64,000 nt of DNA from Glossina fuscipes. Lineage: Eukaryota > Arthropoda > Insecta > Diptera > Glossinidae. Location: assembly GCF_014805625.2 (NCBI RefSeq), contig NW_023998630.1, forward strand, positions 1,109,920 through 1,173,919. Direction: 5' to 3'. Below the pieces are notes generated by a model. It was not told the origin of the DNA. It made no database searches and was given only the letters and a program-made list of their open reading frames with translations. This document shows, one piece after another, positions 1 to 12,259 of this stretch (position 1 is its first letter; each line of letters starts with the position of its first letter). A program made the translations under genes and the position numbers.

Positions 1-3000
1 TTATTGTAAATACGTCATGAAAGTAAAATAAAATAAAAAAAATTTTAACTCGGCAAACATTTCTGGCACACTTGCTTATTGAAGCTGTCAGATACGTTAC
101 GACGGAACGCATACATTAATAATTACACAAAATCTAAGTTCGTTTAAGGTAGTTTTTCGTTGTGTTGTTCTCGCTTGCATACATGGCTACGTAAGCTTCC
201 GTAGTCGACTTTTAACAGTCATGTGCACGTATCTTCCACCATAAAATTTGATTGTTTTAACGAACAAAATCGGTATCGTTTATTACACTTGCAAATAATC
301 AATCAAAATTCATGTAATCTTCGTCTGCTTTTCGCGCTTTCGATTTCGCAAGTGTAATTTTCAAATCGCTTTGTTTTCAAAAGCTCAACGTTATTTGAAA
401 ATCACGAATGTGAACATTAGTGGTAGTTGTTAGGCAATTTTTCATCGTCGTTAAATTGCGACGATGTTTGATGTACTACATCCTAAATATTGATCGATCC
501 CAGTACGTCTTTATTGAGTACAAAGGCAATAATTACGTTTAATACAAAGCTGGTTTCAAATCTGTTCCTAATTAAGTTCTTAGCTAGTATTTAATAATGA
601 AAACAAATGACGTTGAAGATATAGACTACTTCGTAAGCCTAAACATTTTTTTTGTTATTAAATTAAAATTAAATTATATGTTTGAATATGAGAAAGATTT
701 AACCTAAATCACGTACTTCTCTTAACCTTAATTCGTTAAAGGATTGACTTGAGTTTCATGTCATCTTGTTCGTCTACAATTTCTAACTAGTTTAAGTCAG
801 AATAAAAAAATGTATTTTAAATGGCTCTGAAAGCGGTGTCTGCATCGATGTCTTTCCTCGAAATATAAGAATTAGAATAATTCTGATGAATCGTATTTAA
901 CAGCTTGCCATCTCTCTTTGGCCGCTAACACTGACCTTACGAAGTTATTCGGCGAGGGCATTTCCTCAAGCTTTCAATGTAATTCAGTCCTGTATTTCTT
1001 AAATCGAACGCATTGCAAAATAGTTTTTACTGCACGACACTGTATACACCGCCTATCCTCTTTATGACCTCTATAGACTCAATAGACATAACCCTTTTGT
1101 AAGCTTGTAATGGTTTGTTTAATTCAATGACTATGAGGGACAGTGGTAAAGAGGTAAGTTGGTATGGCTAAACGAATGATTAAGCAGAGAAAATTTTGAT
1201 AGGCCTGGAAAAAGAAAACAAGATCGACGGGAAAAAGAAAGTAAAAAAATTTTCTTGACGGGGTTTTGGAGATTTAACTACCTTGGATTCGGACAGTGAG
1301 CAAAGCCAAAAAATATGAAGTTAATAGAAACAAGAAAATGAGTGAATTATCAGAAAAATTTGCAACACAAATTTCAAGAACATTGAAAGAGAAAGAAATT
1401 AAATTGTGACAATGTGAAGTCTCTTTAGTAATACGATGGAAGTTGGTTTCTTACGAGTTTGAAAAAGAGCCTCCTTTTTGAAAGTTAAACGAAAGTTGTC
1501 AAAATTGTAATTCTAATTGTAATTCTAAAAATGTTCAAACTAATTTTTGTAGAGAAAAAGGGAAAAAAAATTTTCGAACATATAAATCCAATAAAACTAA
1601 ACGCAGCGGACAAAAAATTGATTATAGAAAAAAATCTTTGTGTCACGTTAAACTTCCTTGTGTGTTTTCTCTTGTACGTTTTTTATATATCAAATTATAA
1701 GGGAAGTAAATGAAATGAAAATGGTCATAGATAAACAATCAACGTAAAGTCTCACTTAGGTATATAATGAACATAAAAAAAAAATCGCTTTCAACATAGA
1801 ATAAGACGCACCTATAAAGAATGTGGTTTTAAATATACCTCGAAAGATTTTGTTGATTAAGACAGTTATACGGTGCAGAAACATAAAATCATTTATGAAT
1901 GTGGAGATAAACACGAATTTAACTAGCAAAGATACCTAGCATTTCCCTTAGCAAAGCTCTGTGAACACACTAACTGGACTCTGTTAATTAGTTACGATTA
2001 AGATAAGGTTGGACTCTGAAACCTCCTTTCTAGGAAACTCAAAATGTTTTAGTAGACACTCAATGAATCCATATAATAATACTTTTTAAACAATGGGAAA
2101 ATGGCCAAATTCGAGACTATGGTACCCCTAAATCAAGAAAATTCCAACGGTGTTCACCTATATCACGTGAATCAATATGGAAATGAATTTTTTGAATGAA
2201 CTAAAAAAATTAAAAATTTTCATTCAAAATTTAAGTCATTCAAAACTCAGCCAAACTTAAGCTAAATTCAGAACAGGGAACTATAACAACCTTCCGAAAC
2301 TACGGCGGCTTTTATAAGAGTTTTCACACGTGAACTTCTTCAGTCCAACCGTCTAGGAAGCGCGTTTTGGGTAGAAATTGAAGTTCCGTTATTGCCGAAT
2401 TAGTCAGCTTTACCATACTAACTGCAGATATCGGTTACGATCTCCGACCTTTTTGACGTATATAGTTTCCATTACACCACAGGCCCATTAACCCATTAGA
2501 TAATATATCTTCATTTGACGAGTGTACTAAATAATTTTAAACATTCCGTCATGTTTAGCTCATTATAATAAATAAGCATAAAAAATCTCAAAAAATCACT
2601 AGTAGCTTTGTGTGAATATAGCCGATTTTTCAATTTTTGCACGTAAGGTGCAGAGTGTTCCGTGAAGTAGATGAGGAAAATTTCTAGCTTTAAAATTTCT
2701 GAGTAACGAGCAAAAACCCAGAAATTTTCGTTAAAAAAATCGCAGTTGCTTTCAGTTTGTGCTTCTGCGCTGATCAATCTGTCCCTCTTTCAATACCAAC
2801 TTGCGTGCAAAAGCTTCCAATGTTTTTACTATATGTGAAGTCGATATCTTTGTTTTTGCTACCAGGATAGTGCCAACAACACACAACACGCAGACACATA
2901 GACGGCCAGACCTGGCTAAGTCAACTCGGAATTTCACGCTGTCCATGGATATATATACTTTGTAGGGTCTGCGAAGCATCGTTTTGGGCGTTACATACAT

Positions 3001-6000
3001 TATGAAAGCAAACAAAATGAGTAAAATGTAAAGGGCTACACCACAACTACCTAAACTCACAAAGTATCAAAATCTGATATTGCCTTTTTTTAAATATTCT
3101 TTTTTTAAATAGCGGTGTTGCGTATAAAAGCTTCAGTCAAAGCCATATGTAATACTAAAAATAGTTTTTAAATCATTTTTCTTTTCCGCTTGTTTTCATA
3201 TTGTTAATCCGCTGAAAATTCGATTTCAACCGCAACCTTTCGATGATAAATAAACTCATAAATTAGAAAATCGAATCCTTCAATAGTGGAAAGTACAATT
3301 AAAATTAAAAACAATTAAGAACATTATAGTCGGACAAGTCAAATATTAGATATCGTATACCACTTCCCCTAAAATAGTTATATGTTCGTTTTGGTACTAA
3401 TACACTAGAAGTTACACAAAGGCATATCTTCCATGAAAACCCGCATGGTGGAGAAATCCCTATATGCGGTGGTATACAAAAAATATACCCACCTGGTCCA
3501 AATCCCGTAAGCTTGATTTGTATATCAATGAAGTATTAAACATCATACTTTTCACTATATCGTTCATTTTTCGTAGGAACGACTGTATGAGAGAGGGCTC
3601 AAAAAGTTCCTCAGGCGGCAAAGTGTTGACACCAATTTTGAAAATTTATAATTTTCTTCATATAACGACTTTTCAAAATAGCGCATTATGTAGTGAGCGG
3701 TCAAAAAAGTGAAAGCGTTCGTCTTTGGGTCAATGCATGATAGTGTACCAAATTTGTTGATGTTACATATATCCGCATAAACTTAATATACAAGTGGTGC
3801 AGGCGATAACCAAAATACTTAAAAAGCTAAACTAACTTAAGCAAAACAATAAACGTATTACTGTAAAAATGCATAAACATATTACTGTAAACACAGAATA
3901 ATAATTAAATTTATATTAAGTTAAATTAAATAATAATTAACTTTGAAATGTTGTTATTTTATTATATCATTGTATTATTAATATAAAGCATTATCAGAAA
4001 TTATAGGTATTTTCGCGATAGCTCCCTTTGCCTCAGAGCAGAACTTTGCTTGACATAATGATTATATCAAAAAGGAAAATGTTTATATTCATCGTATGGG
4101 TGGCGTCTATGAACAAAGTAGGATCTCTCTCCTATATCCATGTACCCTTCCTATCCTATATCTGTATAATCTTCATATGATCTTTGATGCGCATTTTGAA
4201 CTATTACAAACGTAAGGACGAGTCTATGATAATCGCGAGCATAGTTAATGAATAAGAAGACAAAAATCAAGTAAACAAATTTAATCTAGAAAATAAATTA
4301 AATCAAAAATTTAATTAGTTTATTGAACGTAAATAGTTTTAATGTGTTTACATTGAGAGGACGCTTTGATCAAAAAGTACCCGGAGTATCCCGGAAATTT
4401 TCTACGCAGTTTTTACAGGCGGTTGACAAAGAATGATTTGAAGTTTCTTTGCAGAATTTCATTTTATTTCTTGAATATCTTCTAAGCAATTTACTTAAAG
4501 TAGCAATATTTAATCTTATCAACAGCATAGTTAACCATTCACTTTTGTAAAATGCGTGTTGAAATTTCGCGCAGAGCGCGGTATCGAAAGTTCTTATAAT
4601 CTGGCTTCAATATAATATAAAACAATTTAGCGGATGCGTATTATCTATGTTATACGTGACATTGCTGTAAATGGACCGGCACGATTATAGATTCATATGA
4701 AATAAAATTTATTTAGTTGATTCCTAATAGATGTTATCTTTTTTGGGGTTAGTTCTTAAGTTCACGCAACGCTTTGCTAGCGAAGTGTTTTTATTAATTT
4801 GATATTTGAAATCTCGAATGGGCAAAATAGAGCAAGATTTCAACTTTTTCATGGTCATCTTAAAAATTACATCACTCACACGCTCTAAAAGGCTTTTTCT
4901 AACATTTTAATCAAACCCATTCTGAAATCAAATCCCTTTTGTTTTTGTTTGCTATTGCTTTTGTTTTTGTTTGCTTGGGCTTAGGCACCACTAGTTGAGA
5001 CTTTTTTAAGAGAAAGTAAAGTTTACCATATGTTTAAATCGTACCGTTTACTCAAAATATTCCTGCTTCTTTGTGATTGCGCTGAACTTTAATATAAGCA
5101 GAGAGGCTTGTAATACAAACCCTAAAGGAGATATTAAAAACTGTCAGCATCGGTAATGTATCACAAAAATACAATAAAATATTTCACTTTTATGTGAGAA
5201 ATTCACACATAGCATTAAATTTTTAATTTTATACTTGATCATTTTGAACATCCATTTATTTATTAGACACTTTTTGATAGCTTTTAAAATCTGAATATAT
5301 TTTAAAGCTCCTCAATGATATTTTTAAATTTAATTATATCGAAATCGTATTTAAAAGCCCCCATTTTGTTTCACTGCATAATTTGTTGATTATGAGAGAA
5401 TTAGTATCTCATGTACATGCATGCAGCTTATTATGTTCAACAAATCTAAGCGAGGTAATTAGCGAGCTAAGTGCTCTCCTCAATTAGTTATGATAGATTT
5501 CCTGTTTCACCAGAAGTGTAAGTATACAAATCCGACGGTCCGGACGTACTCACAATCGTATCAACAACAAATTATTTCAATTCTCCTCGGCCGTCCACTT
5601 TCATTTGATATCAATTATTTACTATCTCAACATTGAATTTATGTGACTGTGTTGTCTCTGTAAATTTCTCAGTAAAAACAATTAAAAAAAGAGCTTAATA
5701 AGCAAGTTAAGTTTGCTTTGTTTTCCCATAAAGAATTAATAATAGAAAAATAATAACAAATAATAAGCCTTTATATCTAGATATGAGACACGGAAAATGG
5801 AAGGGTTATCATAATGTGGCCATTCATTGAATGGCAACGCGAATCAAATCCAAGCCGATATATAGAGGAAATGAGAAGTGCATTTGCTGTTTCGGCTCTA
5901 TACAGTTAAGATCATTAGGCCGTAATGATCCTTAAACACCTGCCTAAGAAAATCGCAAAGGAGCTCCGCAAGGTAAAACTCCGAGTGACAACGAAGGAAG

Positions 6001-6479
6001 CAGACTAATCGACCGACACTTTAAACGGTGTGATGGACATTGTAAACAAAAAACTTTAAAAATGTTATAGCTCATAGCAACCGATAGCTTATAAAGGATG
6101 GAATTCGTCATTGTTTTCAACCTTATATCAATGAAGTTCCTCGCATTTTGATTTCCCACTAGAAACCAGCGACAAGGTAATCAATTTCCGTAACGTCACT
6201 CTCGAGGCGGAAAATTTCTGCTCTTTGCAGCATGTAAATATGTATTGCAGACCCCACAAGATTAATGAGAGTGAACAGCGGAATGTCTGTATTCTTTTGT
6301 TCAAAAAATCGTGTAAAACCTTTTAATTTTACGTAGAAAAACGAAGTAATGTACATTTTTTCTTATTATTCTTATTATTTTTATAATTAGTTTAATAATT
6401 TAATTTTATAATTATCACATACTACACTACATTTAATATGTACATCAACTATATATACTATATATACTAAATGTACTCT

Positions 6480-6500
6480 ATATATATATATATATATATA
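6480..6500. repeat. (TA)n microsatellite
   Basis: An uninterrupted run of about ten TA units, preceded by shorter TATA-rich stretches from about 6450. Simple repeat with no other signal. Confidence 0.9.
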
Positions 6501-8350
6501 AATTGCCAGAATGTAGTAATTATTTCTACAATTTGACCAGAAACCGGAGAGGTTATTAAATTCGAATATATAGCAGCTGGTTTCGAATGTGAACATCAGT
6601 CGATGGGCAATGTCGATCATGACAGATAGGCAAAATGTCGAAAGTATTTACCCTGGTTCTCTGTTTCAAGCCGCTGCACTAGAAAGACGTAAGTTTCAAA
6701 GGTACGTAAGCATCCGCGCAACAAATAAGATGTGAGGAGCCACTGAGAGCGGGCATTAATGAAGAGAATAGGACTAAACTATGGAACTGAGACATTAGAC
6801 TGAAAGACGACGAATGGTCTGATTGCAGACAGAATAAAGTTTAGAGGAACATGCCATTACTCTCTGGAAGCTTCGTGTTAGCCATTATGTGTTTAGGTAG
6901 CATATCTTAAATTCCCATTAGTGATTAAAAGTCAATTCCTTAATAAAGGTTATGGATTTGGGTATGAATTACGCTTGTTTGAGAAACTTATCGGTTTAGG
7001 ATAAAATCTGAAAGGGTAAGTTATATTTGATTTTGAAGAACATTTTTAAACACCTCCAGCACACAGTTGACAAGATTAAGAAAATTCCTACATCCCAGGA
7101 ATTTGTAGTCTTATATCTTATAATTAAGCATGGAACAGAATCGTTATTAATTTTTTTATATTGTCTTTAATTTACCGTAAGCTTCGACTCACTTGATCTA
7201 TAATTGTATGCAAGGAATATCTGATGGGACAATATAAAAACTCCGTTGAAAACGAAATTTCACATAAAGTTGCCAAAATAATAATGATGATTTTCAATGT
7301 TTTATTCGCTGGCGTCATAAAATAACGGTGCTTTATTCAATTAATTATTAACGTCATTGTTAACAAAAATTCGCTAGTAAAAATATGGGACGCGCTATGT
7401 AAAAGAAAAGCCAGCGGGTGATGTCATCAACAAGAATAAATAACTAAAATAAAACCTTCGTTATCTGATTTGTATGATTATAAGCAAATGATTTCTACAT
7501 GCCGATACCCTTGAATAGTGGGCTTTAAACGGGGAAAAATTGATCAAGAGCCATTAAGAAGTGAATAGAATGAAGTACGAAGCGTACCTTGGTCTGGCAA
7601 TGAATTTACGAGCAGCTGTTGACAGGGAACGATATCTTGAAGTAATACAGTTTTCTTTTCGTTTCCGGCATTTTAGTGCGTGAAAAGTCAAATTCTCGAT
7701 CGGGCAAAAAAAAACAAAAGTGGCAAGCAGTTGATTCACCAATTTGATCGTACTATGCCTTATATACAAGTACAATATTTTTCCTTAACTTGTTTAATTA
7801 TTGAATAAACAAAAAGTCCACATTAGGTGTGATTGCATTCCTTTCAATAGCCTAAGTGTTTATAATAAATGTACGAGGTCAAATAAATAAACTGAAAAAA
7901 AAACCAAAGCATATCCCATCACGGTTAAAGCGCGTTAAGCAAATAATTTTGCTGAATGAAACAAAAAAGCAAAGAAAAGAGAAGAATTGAAGAAATGGGA
8001 CTAGACAATAATTACTTGTCAATAATTGTACAGACCTAACCAATATGAGTTGTAAAAAGTAGCTATTAAATAAATCGACGATAAGCGAATACGTTTATAA
8101 TGGTGTACAGGCATTTCTTAACATTTCCTAATTTCACATAAAATCAGAATACGAATACAATTCGTAAATGATATGCGCACGTAGTTAATATCTTGCTGTA
8201 AATGTCAGAAGCTTTACGAATTAAAGCAAATAATTTGTTTTTGCCTCTGCCAAAGCGAACGTTTATAAAGGGTAACGGGTTTTACGGGTTGTGCCTTCGC
8301 TTAAATGTCATTGCTAAATTACTTTTTATTCCGAAATAAAAAACACAAAA

Positions 8351-8410
8351 TTTTGCAATAACTTTGCTTATGAATGTTGCTAATGAAATGTTCGATTTTA
8401 TACTCATAAT
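8351..8410 (+). repeat. Short dispersed repeat, copy 1
   Basis: This segment shares the string TTGCTAATGAAATGTTCGA and its surroundings (TTTTGCAATAA upstream, a TTTTATA stretch downstream) with 24140-24240. It lies just outside the left inverted repeat of the MULE. It is probably a scrap of an old interspersed repeat; the family is not recognised. Confidence 0.45.
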
Positions 8411-8499
8411 ATCCTTGTCTTTTTTCAACATGTATGTTTAAGATTATACATCACAGGCATATGTTTGCAATACTAGCGCGTTTGTCCATGCACTTGCTT

Positions 8500-8996
8500 A
8501 AGAAATTATATGCATGTTATTGAGTTGTCGCCATTTTTCTAAATATGAATTGCGTACAATTTTATTCAAAACATTCTGTAGGTAAGTAGAATATATGCTG
8601 TGGCAAAAATGTTTATGTACGCTTGTGCGTGTGCTTGTTGGTTAGCAGCCTTTTGACTGCCTGTTTACTCTTTCTCACTATTTATATCGGTAAAAATTCA
8701 GTTTGTGACTTTTCGGTATGACGTCGTATATTCTAAGCCTCTTCCATATAACTTATTTTATTTAAAGAGAATATGGTACCTAACGTAATTACAATATAAT
8801 TACAATGACTAAATCAAATGATTAATAAATAGTTCTCTTAAGTCGGAGATTTTGGAGAATAGTAGACGAAGCACATAACGATTTTTAAACATGGGTTTTG
8901 GGGATTACAATTTCCTAATATATTTCAATTTGTTTCATAAATTTATAAATGATGAGGGATTGTACAATTTAGAAATTATATTAATTTATTTACATT
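8500..8996 (+). repeat. Left terminal inverted repeat of the MULE
   Basis: The reverse complement of 12260-12722 aligns along its whole length. Shared blocks include AGAAATTATA at the outer end, TCTAAATATGAATTGCGTAC, AGTAGAATATATGCTGTGGC, CAGCCTTTTGACTGCCTG, ACGTCGTATATTCTAAG, AACTTATTTTATTTAAAGA and GATGAGGGATTGTA. The left arm is longer than the right by small blocks near 8625-8640, 8697-8715 and 8768-8785. By eye, identity outside the gaps is high but not perfect, so the two arms have diverged since insertion. Confidence 0.88.
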
Positions 8997-9140
8997 AAAC
9001 TCATTTCAGTTCAACATTAATAATTTATTGCAATGCACCAATCTTGAGGTATTGCAACAGGCGCGTTAGCATTTATTTTAAATAGCTGCTTCCCCAAAAA
9101 TATTTCAGGCCCATGTACTATTTTTCCCGCTGCCCAGAAA

Positions 9141-9365
9141 TTAACATTCGCACTTAATATAATTTGTGCATAATAAACACATAAATTTATTGTCAATATC
9201 GCTTTCTAAATGATGAGTCTTTATGCAAAATTCATGCATATGTCTTTTGCAAGTAATACACTGCATAGTTTTATTTTCAAGCTGTCCTGAACAATATATA
9301 CAAATATAACTAAGGTCCTTTGAATGTTTCAATTTGAACCTGTATCCGTTAGGAACAAAGTCCAC
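9141..9365 (-). pseudogene. PHD-type zinc finger at the C-terminus of the MULE protein
   Basis: Within this frame the eight zinc ligands of a PHD finger (C4HC3) are all present: CIYC, then ten residues, CITC, KRHM-H, EF-C, then fifteen residues, CLLC. This is the usual spacing of PHD fingers, which in general read histone tails. The frame opens with GTG and is simply the continuation, after one TAA, of the protease frame, so it is the tail of the same protein rather than a separate gene. It ends with a stop about 150 bp before the left inverted repeat, consistent with the natural C-terminus. Confidence 0.65.
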
Positions 9366-9374
9366 TTCTTTGCG

Positions 9375-9602
9375 TTAATGTTTATAAATAAATTTTGTTT
9401 TAAAATTTTCGAAGAAGCTATAGCCATAATCTTTTTGGAAAGGGCCGTAAAATTCTATAACCTTGGTTATCTGATTGATAATTGCCACACAACAATGATT
9501 CCCGTTTACATGAACAGGCATAATCGTTGTACTCTTCTTAGGAAACTCTAAACTGAGCGGAATATCGTGAGTAACATAATTATGGGCAACATTAGCAACC
9601 AA
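9375..9602 (-). pseudogene. Ulp1/C48-like protease remnant of the MULE
   Basis: The segment TTIMPVHVNGNHCCVAIINQ followed by VIEFYGPF has the layout of the His strand in C48 cysteine proteases (hydrophobic-His-aromatic, then a strand ending in an acidic residue). Here the position after His is Cys rather than Trp, and the usual Asp of the 'vyDS' block is Gly. The Cys nucleophile box expected about 40-60 residues later is absent before the PHD finger, so either a deletion removed it or the domain was already inactive. An in-frame TAA at 9375-9377 separates it from the PHD-containing part, which is in the same frame. Confidence 0.5.
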
Positions 9603-10126
9603 ACCTGCTTACGCCGTACTCAACTTTGGATATTACATTATGTTTCACTTCGTGTAACCAACCTTCTAGGACGTCGTTAGTAGGAATAAATGAACCTTTG
9701 GCCATCAAAATTTATAGCAGACCACACGGGCAAATATGTTTCAAAAAAATATTCTGCGAAATCTGGTGAATAAAATGGGTTACTAACATTAAATTATTAA
9801 CATTTTATAGCAATCATTATAAAATTATGAATCTTTGTATGTTGAGACATCCCTGCTTTCGTCGTATACGGCATCTACTAGCGACCGAGCATCACGATCA
9901 AAGTCCTGCGGAGTCGTGTTATCTCTGGCTTTTCTCTTTTTCATAAATATTTCTATAGCTAGCTGTAGGTTTTTTTGCACATCTCATCTAAATGCGATAG
10001 AGAAATTTTAAGAAGATTGGAAGATGCTTTTGTATATAAAACAGTTGCAAAATGCCTAAACCAAAACTTGAACCTATCATACGAAGTGACAAAGGAGGCA
10101 AATTTAAAATATCGCCTCATATCTTT

Positions 10127-10612
10127 TTAATTTACTTTCAACTTTGGAATGCGGTTGCATACATTTTTTTTAAAGTGAGCATAACGTAATTTGAAAACTA
10201 TTTCTTCCGTTCGTGTATTTTCATTCCTTTCTAGCTTTTTATAATAAAAATTTAAATAAGCAATAATATTGCACTTGTTCCAGTGAAGCATTGGTCCATT
10301 GATAAGGGCCGTGATGAAATCCATAACAAATATTGTGAAAAGAGGCCAACTTCCTTCTCTCTCACACAATTGCTGGAATTTCATTAGCCAGTAACCAATG
10401 GAACACGCATTATGCGTATTGGCTATCCATTCGGCTACCGGGTAATATTTGCCTCGATGATTGGTTATAATCAAAGCGTAATAAAATATATAGTTCCTAA
10501 CATCTAAAATAGACCCTATCGCATCTAAATGGCATACTAAAGCTCCTACACTAACTTTTTTGGCTATCGCTGCCACCTTACTTGGTTTCTCGAAAATAGC
10601 CCAACTTCGCAC
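10127..10612 (-). pseudogene. MULE transposase catalytic core
   Basis: A 161-codon frame with two blocks typical of MULE-type DDE transposases. HLDAIGS places the first acidic residue at about residue 30. FVMDFITALING places the second at about residue 98, after a stretch (YYALIITNHRG, YPVAEWIANTHNACSIGYWLMKF) that matches the usual variable-loop layout. The third acidic residue would lie beyond the end of this frame, where the gene is shattered. Known role of the family: DDE strand transfer at the terminal repeats. Inference here: ancestral activity only. Confidence 0.72.
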
Positions 10613-10782
10613 GTTTCGGCAAGATATTGGAAAAATTGGTAGCCCTCGGTTGCGTTTTTTGCATATCGCTTCCTCGAATCCTCCAGATCGTCGCTAGATA
10701 AATCATTCTCACTAATAATTACGTTTTTTATTTTCCTATAGACGCCCTCAGACTTACCTTCATCTAAATTGGAGGCTTCCAA
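10564..10782 (-). pseudogene. MULE transposase, segment before the first catalytic Asp
   Basis: A 72-codon frame containing ATEGYQFFQYLAETCEVGLFS, a block that sits just upstream of the catalytic core in this class of insect MULE transposases as I know them. The reading frame extends upstream across 10783-10830 without a break (NFLNKLDNKDLEASNLDEG). It runs into a stop at 10564 while the next frame (from 10612) carries on the homology, so a single indel lies in 10564-10612. Confidence 0.6.
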
Positions 10783-11328
10783 ATCCTTATTATCTAATTT
10801 ATTTAAAAAATTTACCCGAGCTTGCTTTGCTTCATTTCTTCTCGGAAAATTGTGCGTTTATATCCTCTCACTTGAGAGGTTTTAAAAAAGGTGTGATTGA
10901 AAACACTTCTAAAATAGCATTTCACTGGCTGATCCGACTTTGGGTTTTTCACCGCGTATATATCGTATTCTAAACAAACTTTCTTTTTGGAATTCCTACA
11001 GCTTTTATAAGCTTTTATATGAGCAAAATTGTTTTTTTGATACTTAATGTCTTCAATTTCTAAAGGACATTTCTCTATGGCATTAACAAAGGTTTTACTT
11101 TTATAACCGAAAATCCTAACGTTGTCATTCCTACTGATTGTCTTATCTTCATTTTCTGACTTAACTATTTTATTATAAATATCAATTGCCTAAGCCAAGT
11201 AATATTTTATAAAGTAGCAATAATTTTAATTAAAGTTTCCAGCATTGTCTATAAAACTTTTCGTAGCGTTGAAGGCTACAAAAAAATAAAAAGGCTCGGA
11301 GCAGTCTTCACAGATTTTATAAGTATTT

Positions 11329-11994
11329 TTAGAAGGATTTGATTGCTCGATGATAATATTTCCTAACTTTTCCTGAACAACTGTCTCGGGCCATTTTATT
11401 TCCATATTTATCGACCTCTCTTCTATTTTTGAAGGAAAACCTGTTAATTGTTAATTCTGTTCTACAAAACTTTTTACAAAATTTGAAAAGTATAGTACTT
11501 ACATCCCTATTTTCCGAATGCTCTAAATTTACTTGTATTCCAACATCCGTTTTCATTGAGTTGAATGGAATTGGCAGTTTGTGAAAACAAACTGTTTCCT
11601 TTACCGAAGAAGGTTTTGACGGAAAAAGTGGTAATTTATTGGGCGAATGTTTAACATCAATTGAAATAAAACGTTTATCAGAATGCTTTTCCTTTAACTT
11701 CTCTAAAATCTTATCGAAGTTTTTGCGATAAAACCATATTAAACATACATGGTTTTCTAGACGAGGATTGTTCTTCACTTTTAGAGAATTTTTACTTAAT
11801 TTAATGTCCCTACTATTAACTTCTATCATAAAAACTTTCAAAAAGCCATCAAAATTTGTGGATTTCCTTTTTAACCTTCTTCCAGCAAGTTGAATACAAA
11901 CGAAAACTGAAATTACAGCTCCAAACAAAAAATTCAATAAATTTGCATCAGTAGCCATATTTGTTTTATATTGTTTGTTTAACAAGTTTATCAA
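11329..11994 (-). pseudogene. N-terminal portion of the MULE gene
   Basis: The longest intact frame of the element, 221 codons, starting about 270 bp inside the right inverted repeat. The residues are Lys/Asn/Ser-rich with a short hydrophobic stretch near residues 21-40 (LLNFLFGAVISVFVCIQLAG). A second Met at residue 13 (MATDANLLN) is an equally good start. No named domain was recognised. The frame ends just where the neighbouring frame picks up the sequence SNPSKNTYKICEDCSEPF, so a frameshift near 11330 is likely. The function is inferred only from position in the transposon. Confidence 0.5.
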
Positions 11995-12259
11995 TAATAT
12001 GCAAAAAGTACTTACTTAATTTCAATTTTTAAAAAATTGGCAAAAAATGTTGCCCAAATTTAATAAGTCCCAAATTTGATGTAGTATCAACTAACTAAAA
12101 ACTCTGGTCACAATTTCGGAGTTCCACTAGTAAGAATATTCGTTCCAATGTAAGACAATGATATCTGTTCGTTTGCAGCGCAATTAAATATTAAACCGTT
12201 TCAATTGTTTTTTTCCACCTTCGATTATATTCGATTGAGCGTCACAAGCGAAATTAATT

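Larger units (their letters stand above)
1..8499. other. AT-rich region, no supported gene
   Basis: Both strands were read and no exon with believable composition, splice sites and family motifs was found. The few open frames are 60-100 codons, low in complexity and rich in Phe, Ile, Lys and Asn, as expected by chance in DNA this AT-rich. The only structured items are a TA microsatellite near 6480 and, just before the MULE, a short dispersed repeat (8351-8410) whose relative lies near 24.15 kb. It could be intergenic or part of a long intron. Confidence 0.6.
9141..11994 (-). pseudogene. Broken MULE transposase with Ulp1-like protease and PHD finger
   Basis: This is the single gene of the 8.5-12.7 kb transposon, read leftward. 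Recognisable parts in order are: an N-terminal part (11994-11329); a linker continuing in another frame (about 11330-10790) with stops and a CxxC motif (CEDCSE); the DDE core (10782-10127, one frameshift inside); a stretch around 9760-9640 where two frames give SPDFAEYFFETYLPVWSAIN and then TNDVLEGWLHEVKH; a protease-like piece (9602-9375); and a PHD finger (9365-9141). The intact ancestor would be a protein of roughly 900-1000 residues that binds the terminal repeats and moves the element in the nucleus. At least two frameshifts and several stops make this copy dead. The order of domains matches MULE/NOF-type proteins; the exact family needs a profile search. Confidence 0.72.

Noticed and set aside
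4370..4640. Possible mariner-like fragment starting TTTGATCAAAAAGTACCCGGA
   Set aside because: A vague resemblance to known mariner flanks only; no transposase motif or inverted end could be found.
9324..9551. Plus-strand 75-codon frame over the protease/PHD region
   Set aside because: Opposite strand to the clear protease and PHD motifs; no motif of its own.
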